Assembly (NCBI GenBank): GCA_029248665.1
Contig: JAQWIW010000034.1
Span: 43,501 to 107,500, forward strand
Source of the DNA: Opitutia bacterium
GTDB taxonomy: Bacteria; Verrucomicrobiota; Verrucomicrobiia; Opitutales; Coraliomargaritaceae
Length of the DNA stretch: 64,000 nt
Reading direction: 5' to 3'
Shown here one piece after another: positions 56,715-64,000 of the stretch. The notes beneath the pieces were generated by a model. It did not search any database. It was not told the DNA's origin and saw nothing but the letters and a program-made list of their open reading frames with translations. The first letter of the stretch is position 1, and each line of letters begins with the position of its first letter. A program made the translations under genes and the position numbers.

Positions 56715-57416
56715 ATGAAAGCCATTATCTCCATCCATGATTGCATGCCTGAAACCATGGATAAAATTCAGTATATACTAGAATGGTTAAAAGAACGAAA
56801 TATACCACCGGTTACTTTATTAATCGTTCCTGGAAAAAACTGGACGGAGCAACACTTAAGCCAACTCAAAAAATACGTACAAGAAGGCTACACTCTAGCT
56901 GCTCATGGATGGCACCATCATGTTGAACCAAAGAAAATTCTACATCGAATACATGCACTCATTATTTCAAAAAATGTAGCCGAGCATCTTGATTTAGATG
57001 AGCAAGGTATCCTAGACCTACTCAACCGCTCTCATCAGTGGTTTATTCAACAAAATCTGCCCTCGCCTTCGTTATACGTGCCACCGGCATGGGCACTAGG
57101 TGCTATCAATAAACAAAGCCTTCTTAAAACTCCTTTCAAACAAATAGAAGTCACACGTGGCCTTATTAATTTAAACTCAAATCATAAGCCAAAACTAAAA
57201 ACCCTACCTTTAACCGGCTATGAAGCAGATAGCTCTTTTCGGGCTCTTTTCCTCACTCTATGGAATCAATTCCAAGAAAAAAAAGCCCTTAAAAAAGCGC
57301 TTCCGCTAAGAATATCTATCCATCCTTACGACCTTAATTTGCCCATTGCCCATCAGCTTGAGCACCAATTATCTTCGGTAGAATCATTTTTAGGCTATGA
57401 GGATCTTCTTTACTAA
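56715..57416 (+). CDS. Polysaccharide deacetylase-like protein (DUF2334)
   Basis: A 233-residue NodB-like fold protein. ISIHDCMPETM carries the base/metal Asp, AAHGWHHHVEP holds the His pair, and ISIHPYDLNLP supplies the last His. PPAWALG is also in place. The family removes acetyl groups from sugars, though DUF2334 members are poorly characterised. It follows the glycosyltransferase by 20 bp and is convergent with the ovothiol methyltransferase gene. Confidence 0.85.
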   Translation: MKAIISIHDCMPETMDKIQYILEWLKERNIPPVTLLIVPGKNWTEQHLSQLKKYVQEGYTLAAHGWHHHVEPKKILHRIHALIISKNVAEHLDLDEQGILDLLNRSHQWFIQQNLPSPSLYVPPAWALGAINKQSLLKTPFKQIEVTRGLINLNSNHKPKLKTLPLTGYEADSSFRALFLTLWNQFQEKKALKKALPLRISIHPYDLNLPIAHQLEHQLSSVESFLGYEDLLY

Positions 57417-57430
57417 AAGCTTTGAATACT

Positions 57431-58186
57431 TCAGCCCTCAAGTCGTACCCAGCGGCTTGCTTGGGCGATAGAAAATTGAAACTTCCTTGCATGCTCTCGA
57501 ATTAAAAATGGCATATCCCAAGATTTTAAGAGCTTAAATTTTCCATGCTCCTCTAAAGCTTTTCTTAACCCTGAAAAAGAATCTTCGGCATTTATACCTA
57601 GCCAATGATCTTTTGGTGTAAATGACTCTAACCAAGTAAACGGAGTGGTTATAAATAACTGCCCATTCGGTCTGACCAAAGTTGATAAACGATCCAGTAA
57701 AACATTTGGATTCGGTAAACGACAAATTAGGTTGCAAGCTAGCACGCAATCAAAGTCTCCCAAATCCTCTCTTAAATTTTCTGCATCTCCAACCTCAAAA
57801 GAAACACGATCTCTTCGTGACTTTACATCTAAAATAACCTCCTCTGATATCGACTGGTGGCCAGAGATCAAACGATCAACACGGTGACGACCCTCATTTT
57901 TTAAAACATTTGCCGCATTGATGAATGCTTCAGAGTAATCTATACCCACAACCGAATTAAAATGCTTACTCATTTCAAAAGCTGATCGACCAACTGAACA
58001 ACCAAGGTCTAAGGCTCTTGATTGACTAGGCAACGAGTCAAAATCCACTCCCTCTAAGACACATCGTTTAGAAAAATCAAGTGCTTCCGATACCGGGAAA
58101 TCATAGGGAAATAACTTTTCTTTAGTGGCATAATGAAACAGCAAATACTGATTCAGTAAATCATCTGATTCATACAAGGTATGCAT
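57431..58186 (-). CDS. Stand-alone ovothiol-type 4-mercaptohistidine N1-methyltransferase
   Basis: A 251-residue SAM methyltransferase matching, from end to end, the C-terminal domain of OvoA and its single-domain relatives. Key blocks are YLLFHYATKEKLFPYDFPVS, RALDLGCSVGRSAFEMS (SAM motif I), VGIDYSEAFINAA, LACNLICRLPNP, FITTPFTWLESFTPKDHWLG and MPFLIREHARKFQFSIAQAS. Such an enzyme would methylate 5-thiohistidine to ovothiol A, an antioxidant. The sulfoxide synthase (OvoA N-terminal part) is not in the window. It follows the M29 peptidase by 15 bp and is probably co-transcribed. Confidence 0.88.
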   Translation of the reverse strand: MHTLYESDDLLNQYLLFHYATKEKLFPYDFPVSEALDFSKRCVLEGVDFDSLPSQSRALDLGCSVGRSAFEMSKHFNSVVGIDYSEAFINAANVLKNEGRHRVDRLISGHQSISEEVILDVKSRRDRVSFEVGDAENLREDLGDFDCVLACNLICRLPNPNVLLDRLSTLVRPNGQLFITTPFTWLESFTPKDHWLGINAEDSFSGLRKALEEHGKFKLLKSWDMPFLIREHARKFQFSIAQASRWVRLEG

Positions 58187-58201
58187 TATAAATGAGGTAA
58201 A

Positions 58202-59374
58202 TTATACCAGTAAAGGTGTACCTGACTCTAAGGCAGAAACCATAAATGCCGCTGGCTTATACTTCTGAATTAAAATTTCTGTCTTACCATCTTTGTACAT
58301 TCGCACCTCAGGCAAACGAATCTCAGGCGTTTTATGTGGTGCATACAAGACATCATCATGTGAGGCATTCTTATGTTCCTTAAATAAATCAGGGGTAATA
58401 TTCCCGCCAAGATGATCATCACGACCTGTGGCAATATGAACTGTACCCAAAATCTTTTCATCTTGGATATCACGTCCTGAGAATGGTAATACCTGCGTAC
58501 CAAAACCTAATTCACCAATCGCACCAATCATCGGATCATCTTTTAAGCGATCGTTATGGGCCTGAATCTCGGCATAATCTCCGTATACAAATTGTGATTT
58601 AAATATAGTTCCATCTTTCACATGGAGCAAACCAATCGTTTCTTCTGCGTATTTGAAGGGAAATACTCCATTCACACTTTCAGGAACAAAGTAAACCTCT
58701 CCCGCTGGCAAATTAGCCACATCCGGCTTACCTGCAGGGCATAATCCGTGACTCTTTTGAGCTTCTTGTCCATTAGTATTTAAACGCAAAGTGTAGGTAG
58801 AGCCTTCAACTTCAAAATCAATTTCAAAATAATCTGCCTTTGTTAAAGCTAAACGAAGCCTTTCTGCTTCATCGCTAACTTCTTGATAATCCACAGCTAA
58901 ACCTGTATCTAATATAATTTGATTCAGCCCATGAAGAGTCGCGCCACGAAAACTAAACTCCTTACATTTTGCAGTCAAAGGTGCGGTAGCAGAAAAAGTT
59001 GAAACCACTAAAATGATATCATATTTGCTATAGATATCCGCGTCCAAACTTAGCTTTTCGCCATTTGGATTATAGCATTCATCCTCCATATCCAAATTAC
59101 TACCACCCGTTTCTTTATAGGCGAAAATTTCACCACCCTTCCAGTTCATCGCATCCAAAACACCTTTCTGAAAACCTTTATAAAAGACTTCATAGCCATA
59201 ATTTTGAATTGATAAGGTTTCATCATTTAAAAAAGCAAAATCCTTGATATCTTCAGGATTTGGTAAATCAATTAATACACAGACTTGTTCACCATTACCT
59301 ACGCCAAAAGACTTAGTTAATAAACGAGTTAAACAGAAAGGATCAAAAGTACGTAAGGATGCGTCGAAGTTCAT
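58202..59374 (-). CDS. M29-family (aminopeptidase T/AmpS-like) metallopeptidase
   Basis: A 390-residue protein. The C-terminal half has the M29 ligand pattern: NLPAGEVYFVPES, IGELGFGTQ, then DEKILGTVHIATGRDDHLGG and HDDVLY (Glu, Glu, His, His and Asp). The N-terminal half is a Rossmann-like domain typical of the family. It probably trims N-terminal residues from peptides or amides. A function tied to thiohistidine metabolism is suggested only by the neighbouring methyltransferase gene. It is divergent from the glycan-acylation cassette. Confidence 0.8.
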   Translation of the reverse strand: MNFDASLRTFDPFCLTRLLTKSFGVGNGEQVCVLIDLPNPEDIKDFAFLNDETLSIQNYGYEVFYKGFQKGVLDAMNWKGGEIFAYKETGGSNLDMEDECYNPNGEKLSLDADIYSKYDIILVVSTFSATAPLTAKCKEFSFRGATLHGLNQIILDTGLAVDYQEVSDEAERLRLALTKADYFEIDFEVEGSTYTLRLNTNGQEAQKSHGLCPAGKPDVANLPAGEVYFVPESVNGVFPFKYAEETIGLLHVKDGTIFKSQFVYGDYAEIQAHNDRLKDDPMIGAIGELGFGTQVLPFSGRDIQDEKILGTVHIATGRDDHLGGNITPDLFKEHKNASHDDVLYAPHKTPEIRLPEVRMYKDGKTEILIQKYKPAAFMVSALESGTPLLV

Positions 59375-59403
59375 AAAAACCTAGGTAATTAATAAGATAT
59401 TTT

Positions 59404-59426
59404 CTGTCAACGAGAAGTTTGACTAT
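59404..59426 (-). promoter_or_regulatory. Element shared with the EIIA-DAC gene promoter
   Basis: CTGTCAACGAG (59404-59414) and TGACTAT (59420-59426) on the plus strand match the sequence at 3023-3046. Read on the minus strand it gives TTGACA (59405-59410), 30 bp upstream of the M29 start codon. The GTCA...TGAC halves also form an imperfect dyad, so it could be an operator. No strong -10 is evident. Confidence 0.4.
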
Positions 59427-59458
59427 TTCGAAAGAGAGCCACATAAATAAGACACCCA

Positions 59459-60031
59459 ATGAAACGAATTCTAGATATAATATTAGTCGTATTGTTTACA
59501 TTAATCTTTGCGATCCCCATGCTACTCTTATGTATCGTGCAAAAAATCCTACTCGGATCCCCTATATTTTTTCATCAAGAAAGAATTGGTCATCAAGGAC
59601 GCCCTTTTTATATCCATAAATTTCGCACAATGAAACCAGGCAAAGAGCCAGATGCACAACGGATTACTTATTGGGGAAAATTCCTTCGATCCACCAGCTT
59701 GGATGAACTGCCTGAATTATGGAATGTCTTTATTGGAGAAATGAGCTTTGTCGGACCAAGACCCTTACCCACAAGCTATAAAAATCGATACACCCCAGAA
59801 CAAAATAGACGTCATCAAGTCCTTCCAGGTATAACGGGATGGGCACAAGTAAACGGACGCAACAATATCACCTGGGCCAAGCAATTTGAGCTCGATTGTT
59901 GGTATGTGGATAAACAATCAATAATGCTCGACCTCAAGGTACTTTTTCTAACAATTTCAGCAGTACTCCAAAGAAAAAATATTAATGAAACAGACCAAGC
60001 TACTCGAAGTGAATTTTTAGGTAATGAATAA
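59459..60031 (+). CDS. Phosphoglycosyltransferase (PglC/WcaJ-type bacterial sugar transferase)
   Basis: A 190-residue monotopic phosphoglycosyltransferase that moves a sugar phosphate from a UDP-sugar to undecaprenyl phosphate, starting a surface glycan. One reentrant N-terminal helix (residues 4-27) is followed by QERIGHQGRPFYIHKFRTM (the DHHC-free PGT core), LRSTSLDELPELWNV with catalytic Asp-Glu (DELP), EMSFVGPRPL and the substrate loop VLPGITGWAQVNGRN. The minimal size matches PglC. It overlaps the acyl carrier gene by 8 bp. Confidence 0.93.
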   Translation: MKRILDIILVVLFTLIFAIPMLLLCIVQKILLGSPIFFHQERIGHQGRPFYIHKFRTMKPGKEPDAQRITYWGKFLRSTSLDELPELWNVFIGEMSFVGPRPLPTSYKNRYTPEQNRRHQVLPGITGWAQVNGRNNITWAKQFELDCWYVDKQSIMLDLKVLFLTISAVLQRKNINETDQATRSEFLGNE

Positions 60032-60347
60032 AATCATGCGCATTGAAAGACAGACCTTATTAGAACTCTTGCAAACCATACTCAGAGAACTCGGTGAAGA
60101 CCTCGGTAAAGAGACATTGCTCCAGACTGATGAGAGAACACCTCTTTTTGGATCACGTAGTGACTTAGATAGCATGAATTTAGTTAATATTATCACCGAG
60201 ATCGAAGAACGCTTATCGGATGATTATGATATCAATATCACACTCGCGAGCTCCAGTGCTATGAGCCGAACCCGATCTCCCTTTCTTAGAGTAGGCTCCT
60301 GTGTTGACTACATTTTAGAATTGATTGAAAAACAAAACAATGAGTGA
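60024..60347 (+). CDS. Acyl carrier-like protein
   Basis: A 107-residue acidic protein; ATG 60024 overlaps the previous stop by 8 bp, and an in-frame ATG at 60036 is also possible. The presumed phosphopantetheine serine lies in SDLDSMNLV, the DS-like motif of carrier proteins, followed by a helix (IITEIEERLSDDYD) and IDVNITL-like strand region. It looks like a dedicated carrier rather than AcpP of fatty acid synthesis, because it sits between a sugar transferase and an SDR. Attachment of the cofactor is not proven by sequence. Confidence 0.8.
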   Translation: MNKIMRIERQTLLELLQTILRELGEDLGKETLLQTDERTPLFGSRSDLDSMNLVNIITEIEERLSDDYDINITLASSSAMSRTRSPFLRVGSCVDYILELIEKQNNE

Positions 60348-61038
60348 TCTCGCTTTCATAACTGGAACACGTAAAGGTATTGGCCGAGCCATAGCTGAGC
60401 ATCTTCTGTCTCAAGGTTGGATTGTCGCTGGGTGTAGCCGGAGAGAGTCAGACCTACAACATGAAAATTATCATCATTTCAATTTTGATGTCTCCGATGA
60501 AACTGCGGTCATAGACACATTAAAAAAAGTTAAAAAAACGATACAACCAATCAAGGTGCTCATCAACAATGCAGGGGTTGCCTCAATGAACCACCTTTTA
60601 CTCACTCCTCTTAAATCTTACGAAGATATTTTCAAAACCAACGTCCAAGGCACCTTCCTTATGCTTAGAGAAACTGCCAAACAAATGAGTCGTTCAGGCG
60701 GAGGTCGTATCATTAACTTCACAAGCATTGCCAATCCCTTAAACTTAGAAGGTGAAGCCATCTACGCAGCAAGCAAAGCTGCAGTTGAATCGCTGACTAA
60801 AACGGCAGCCAAAGAACTCGCAGGAATGGATATTACCGTAAATGCCATCGGGCCGACTCCAATCGAAACCGATCTCATCAAACTCGTGCCCAAAGAAAAA
60901 ATTGAGGCCCTCGTGAAACAGCAATCGATCCAACGACTAGGCACCTACGAAGACATTCTCAATACTGTAGATTTTTTAATTAAGCCTCAAAGCGATTTTA
61001 TCACTGGGCAAATCCTCTACCTAGGAGGCGTTAACTAA
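60340..61038 (+). CDS. Short-chain dehydrogenase/reductase (FabG-like)
   Basis: A 232-residue SDR. The nucleotide loop TGTRKGIGRAIAEHLL, NNAGVASM, the Ser of FTSIANPL, and the catalytic YAASKAAVESL (Tyr-x-x-x-Lys) are present. ILYLGGVN at the end is FabG-like. It starts at ATG 60340, overlapping the carrier gene by 8 bp; the earlier TTG at 60325 is less likely. It probably reduces a 3-keto acyl group held on the carrier. Confidence 0.9.
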   Translation: MSDLAFITGTRKGIGRAIAEHLLSQGWIVAGCSRRESDLQHENYHHFNFDVSDETAVIDTLKKVKKTIQPIKVLINNAGVASMNHLLLTPLKSYEDIFKTNVQGTFLMLRETAKQMSRSGGGRIINFTSIANPLNLEGEAIYAASKAAVESLTKTAAKELAGMDITVNAIGPTPIETDLIKLVPKEKIEALVKQQSIQRLGTYEDILNTVDFLIKPQSDFITGQILYLGGVN

Positions 61039-61046
61039 ATCACACC

Positions 61047-62414
61047 GTGACCCATTGGCTCAACGAACGTATTCAAACATTTGCAGAGAGACCTTTTTTA
61101 TCTCTCAAGGACACACAATATACTTACATAGATCTATCAGAGGCAATCCAACAAGCCAAAGAGACATTCACTCAAGCAGGAATCCGAGCCGGCCATATTA
61201 CTATCCTTAATGGCGACTATACCCTGAATGCTATTGCCGCCCTGCTCGCCCTTTTTGAATTAAAAGCTATGGTCGCACCCATCGCTACTGATGCAGAAAA
61301 CGAACGGCAACAACGCATCCAAGCCTCCAATGCCCAATGGGAAATTCATACAGAATCCCATTCTAACTTTAGCATCCAAGCTCTTAATCCAGCAGAAGAA
61401 ACCCATACCTTTGTCGCTTCACTGAAAGATAATCAAGAAGCAGGCTTAATCCTTTTTAGTAGCGGTAGCACTGGAAAACCCAAAGCCATGATCCACTCAG
61501 CGGATCGTCTCCTCTCCAGCTTCCAAAGCAAACGCCAGAAGAATCTCAACATTCTTATCTTCCTACTCTTCGACCATATCGGCGGTCTCAATACTCTCTT
61601 CAACGGTCTTTCGACAGGTGCTCTCATAGTCGCTCCACAAAACCGAGACCCCGAAACGATTGCTCAAGCCATCCAAACACATAAAGTCAAACTACTCCCC
61701 GCATCCCCCACCTTCCTCAATCTATTTCTTATAAGTGGCGTTCAAACCAAATATGACTTATCCAGTCTTCGCTTCATTACCTATGGCACTGAACCCATGC
61801 CTCAATCACTACTCAAGCGGATCAAAGAAGCCTTTCCTCGAACCAAACTCATCCAAACCTTCGGCACCAGTGAAACAGGAATCAGCCAAACAACCAGTCG
61901 TTCCTCTACCAGTACACTCATAAAATTTGACGACCCAAATACCGAATACAAAATCGTTGATGGCGAGCTGTGGCTACGATCGAAAAGCCAAATTCTCGGC
62001 TACCTCAATCACGAGATGAGTCGCTTCACCGAAGACGGATGGTTCAAAACGGGCGATCTCCTAGAACCCGCTGACGAAGACGAAGGCCAAGGATATTTTC
62101 GCATTGTTGGACGTAAACAAGAAATCATCAATGTTGGAGGCGAAAAAGTCACCCCCTCAGAAGTCGAAAGCACCTTACTTGAAATGCCTGAAATCGCAGA
62201 CTGCTTAGTCTACGCTGAAAGCAACGCCATCACCGGACAAATCGTAGCCGCTGAAATTGTCCTCAAAGCAGGCAATGATCCCAAGGTTATGAAACGAGCA
62301 ATCAAGAATTACTGCCGTGCTCAACTCTCCCCATACAAAATACCCGCTCGCATTCAATTTAAAGAAGCCACTAACTTCTCCAATCGCTTCAAAAAAATGC
62401 GGATTAAGGAATAA
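61047..62414 (+). CDS. AMP-forming acyl/aryl ligase (adenylate-forming enzyme)
   Basis: A 455-residue ANL-family enzyme starting at GTG 61047. Phosphate loop LFSSGSTGKPKAM, the adenylate motif FGTSETG, DGWFKTGDL and the hinge GRKQEIINVGGEKVTPSEVE are in place; the C-terminal lysine region reads FSNRFKKMRIKE. It is shorter than most acyl-CoA ligases. It likely activates an acid and loads it onto the carrier protein two genes upstream. The gene is more C-rich than its neighbours, hinting at transfer. It starts 8 bp after the SDR gene. Confidence 0.88.
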   Translation: MTHWLNERIQTFAERPFLSLKDTQYTYIDLSEAIQQAKETFTQAGIRAGHITILNGDYTLNAIAALLALFELKAMVAPIATDAENERQQRIQASNAQWEIHTESHSNFSIQALNPAEETHTFVASLKDNQEAGLILFSSGSTGKPKAMIHSADRLLSSFQSKRQKNLNILIFLLFDHIGGLNTLFNGLSTGALIVAPQNRDPETIAQAIQTHKVKLLPASPTFLNLFLISGVQTKYDLSSLRFITYGTEPMPQSLLKRIKEAFPRTKLIQTFGTSETGISQTTSRSSTSTLIKFDDPNTEYKIVDGELWLRSKSQILGYLNHEMSRFTEDGWFKTGDLLEPADEDEGQGYFRIVGRKQEIINVGGEKVTPSEVESTLLEMPEIADCLVYAESNAITGQIVAAEIVLKAGNDPKVMKRAIKNYCRAQLSPYKIPARIQFKEATNFSNRFKKMRIKE

Positions 62415-62719
62415 TTAATCAAACTGACCCTACAATCATCGGAATCAAGCCACTAAAATATTGGATTTTAGCCGATTCAGCTAAAATAACAAAGAGCAGT
62501 CAGGCTTTTTCAGGTACTTACAATATTCAATCAGAGCTGATTTAGAATAATAATTTTCCGCTCTGCCACACTCCTCGGTATTTTTTTCATAAGCTTATAA
62601 TGATTAGAATATTTAATTTATGTAATAAACATTACTAAAGATATAATATCGATGAATGGACAATCCACAAACCAAGAGAAAAACCATCTTTATGGAGGCA
62701 TCAAAGCATCCTGGAAATT
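62415..62719. other. 305 bp intergenic region between the ligase and the alcohol dehydrogenase
   Basis: No long gene. ATTTTAGC (62465-62472) pairs with GCTAAAAT (62480-62487) in an 8 bp hairpin without a clear T-tract. TATAAT lies at 62642-62647, just 4 bp before an ATG (62652) opening a 23-residue frame (ends 62723) that runs into the alcohol dehydrogenase gene from the other strand. I see no evidence that it is expressed. Confidence 0.4.
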
Positions 62720-63754
62720 TTAATTATTCGATTCGGTATCATTGAACAGAACAATTCGGTATTTTGCCTTGCCTGCTTTTAAGTGTTCCATCGCTTCATT
62801 AATCTCACTCATAGGAAATAGCTCTACCTCGGGTTGAATTGCGTGAAGCTTTGAAAACTCAAACATTTCCTTGATTGTATTCGGTGCTCCTACTGGCGAA
62901 CCTGAAATTGATTTTTGTCCCATGATTAAGCCAAAAGCCCCAATATTTATAGGCTCCATCACCGCACCGACAAAATGTAAACGACCCTTAGGTTTTAAAG
63001 TATTAAGGTATAAATTCCAATCTAGGCTCACATTCACCGTAGAGATAATATAATCAAAACTACCCGCCGCTGCCGTAATCGCATCAGCGTCACACGAATT
63101 TAAAGTATTATCCGCACCCATCGATAAAGCCGCCTCCCGCTTCGAATCACTTGAAGTAAAAGCCGTAACTTCACACCCCCAAGCATTTAAAAGTTTCAGT
63201 GCAATATGCCCCAAGCCTCCAATGCCAATCACCGCCACCTTGTCCGTTGGCTTTACTTCGAATTGCTTCATCGGATTATACACCGTGATACCCCCGCACA
63301 ACATGGGCCCTGCAGACTTTAGATCAATACCTTCAGGAATAAGCACCACACTAGATGCTTTCGCTCGCACCTTATCAGCAAAACCTCCGTGGTGGGAGAC
63401 GATTGTGCCTTCTGCATTGGCACATAAATTCAAATCACCCGACTTGCAAGAATCACAATTATGACAATACCCGCAATGCCATCCAAGTCCTACTAGCGAA
63501 CCAATCGTAACATGCTCAACCAATTCACCTCGAGCTACTACTTTTCCAATCACTTCATGACCACCAACAAACGGATACTCTGTCATACCCCACTCATTAT
63601 TCGCCATACTGACATCACTATGACAAATCCCACAATAAAGCACATCTAACTCAACTTCATTCGGCAACAAAGTCCCTAATCTATAGGAAAATATTTCAAA
63701 CTTATCACCAGGTTGATTCACCGCATAGGCATTAATGGTAGTTTTTGAATTCAT
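62720..63754 (-). CDS. Zinc-dependent alcohol dehydrogenase, cinnamyl-alcohol/YahK type
   Basis: A 344-residue medium-chain dehydrogenase. Catalytic zinc ligands are in YCGICHSD and GGHEVIG, the structural zinc in CGYCHNCDSCKSGDLNLC, and the cofactor loop is IGIGGLGHIALKLLNAWG followed by TSSDSKREAA, typical of NADP-preferring CAD-type enzymes. It acts on aldehydes and primary alcohols. It stands alone, with a 246 bp region to the right edge. Confidence 0.94.
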   Translation of the reverse strand: MNSKTTINAYAVNQPGDKFEIFSYRLGTLLPNEVELDVLYCGICHSDVSMANNEWGMTEYPFVGGHEVIGKVVARGELVEHVTIGSLVGLGWHCGYCHNCDSCKSGDLNLCANAEGTIVSHHGGFADKVRAKASSVVLIPEGIDLKSAGPMLCGGITVYNPMKQFEVKPTDKVAVIGIGGLGHIALKLLNAWGCEVTAFTSSDSKREAALSMGADNTLNSCDADAITAAAGSFDYIISTVNVSLDWNLYLNTLKPKGRLHFVGAVMEPINIGAFGLIMGQKSISGSPVGAPNTIKEMFEFSKLHAIQPEVELFPMSEINEAMEHLKAGKAKYRIVLFNDTESNN

Positions 63755-63960
63755 AGTTATTAACTATTAACCCATATCCATTTGTTTTCAAGAGATAACA
63801 AATAATCCTAGCAGTTCATTCAGTTCAGTTTTCAGTCTATTAAAAGAATCTATCTAATTAATAGCATCGATTGATCTTATTTTCATCCAAATACTAAGAA
63901 ATTAGTCAATTTAGCCTATAAAATTCAGCATTATACCTAGTTATTGAGCAATTTATCCAC

Positions 63961-63995
63961 AAAAAGACCCGTAACTCCTTTCGGAATTACGGGTC
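63961..63995 (-). terminator. Rho-independent terminator of a gene beyond the right edge
   Basis: On the minus strand, GACCCGTAATTCC, a GAAA tetraloop, GGAGTTACGGGTC (one G-U pair) and then TTTTT form a strong intrinsic terminator. It must belong to a minus-strand gene to the right of the window. From 63755 to 63960 nothing else is evident beyond AT-rich sequence that probably includes the alcohol dehydrogenase promoter. Confidence 0.88.
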
Positions 63996-64000
63996 ATAAT

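Noticed and set aside
62652..62723. A 23-residue frame right after a TATAAT box
   Set aside because: No conservation or ribosome-binding site visible, and it runs antisense into the alcohol dehydrogenase gene; noted but not called as a gene.
1..64000. CRISPR, insertion sequence, prophage, tRNA or rRNA
   Set aside because: No repeat-spacer pattern, transposase, phage gene or RNA gene was recognised in any gap.

Overview
The window is AT-rich, gene-dense bacterial chromosome with no tRNA, rRNA, insertion sequence, phage or CRISPR array that I can see. It reads as a Gram-negative (Lpt permease, FeoB, FtsH, a secreted protein ending in a PEP-CTERM-like tail). The mix of a stand-alone ovothiol-type methyltransferase, a SMUG1-type uracil-DNA glycosylase, a bacterial SET protein, SufT, AguA/AguB putrescine genes and a sorting-signal protein points to Verrucomicrobiota, probably an Opitutae-like, low-GC, streamlined marine lineage. 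This placement is inference, not proof. Layout by region. 1-3.0 kb (minus): a partial mannose-1-phosphate guanylyltransferase, trpA, and a three-part protein joining a PTS EIIA-like domain to a diadenylate cyclase-like domain. 3.1-5.6 kb (plus): queC-queD-queE for the queuosine precursor preQ0, then a gamma carbonic anhydrase. 5.6-8.2 kb: feoA-feoB plus a small Cys-rich partner behind a Fur-type operator. 8.2-14.2 kb: ftsH, tilS, queA, a decayed ECF sigma/partner locus, rsmE. 14.3-18.9 kb: a Fur-family regulator heading sufC-sufB-sufD-sufT, with a perfect 7-1-7 palindrome upstream that resembles the feo operator. 19-28.5 kb: a frameshifted secreted protein, a YhaM-like HD nuclease, lysS, and an AddB/AddA-like recombination helicase-nuclease pair. 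28.5-35.6 kb: agmatine deiminase and N-carbamoylputrescine amidase (putrescine synthesis), hisG, a Cys-rich secreted peptide, dus, a low-molecular-weight phosphatase, a SET protein, gpsA and panB. 35.6-44.2 kb: a large Wzy/ligase-like membrane protein, recD2, a three-gene metal cassette (barrel-like protein, secreted HMA protein, MerT-like protein), tcdA, a Nif3-like protein and aroQ. 44.2-53.3 kb: a long minus-strand unit running from an LptF/G permease through pabB, pabC, folP, folB and a fused folK-folA to a SelW-like protein, SMUG1 and a SNF2 helicase. 53.4-62.4 kb: pyrE, then surface-glycan genes (GtrA, sulfotransferase, glycosyltransferase, deacetylase), a minus-strand pair (M29 peptidase and ovothiol methyltransferase), and a phosphoglycosyltransferase-ACP-SDR-ligase cassette that looks like a dedicated acyl-decoration system. 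The window ends with a zinc alcohol dehydrogenase and the terminator of a gene lying beyond the right edge. How it works together: most of the window is core metabolism (folate, iron, Fe-S, tRNA modification, pyrimidine, polyamine). Accessory interest lies in the EIIA-cyclase fusion, the folK-folA fusion, the ovothiol/M29 pair, the glycan-acylation cassette, the metal cassette and the two broken or switchable loci. Convergent genes often end within 0-18 bp of each other and Shine-Dalgarno sequences are mostly absent.
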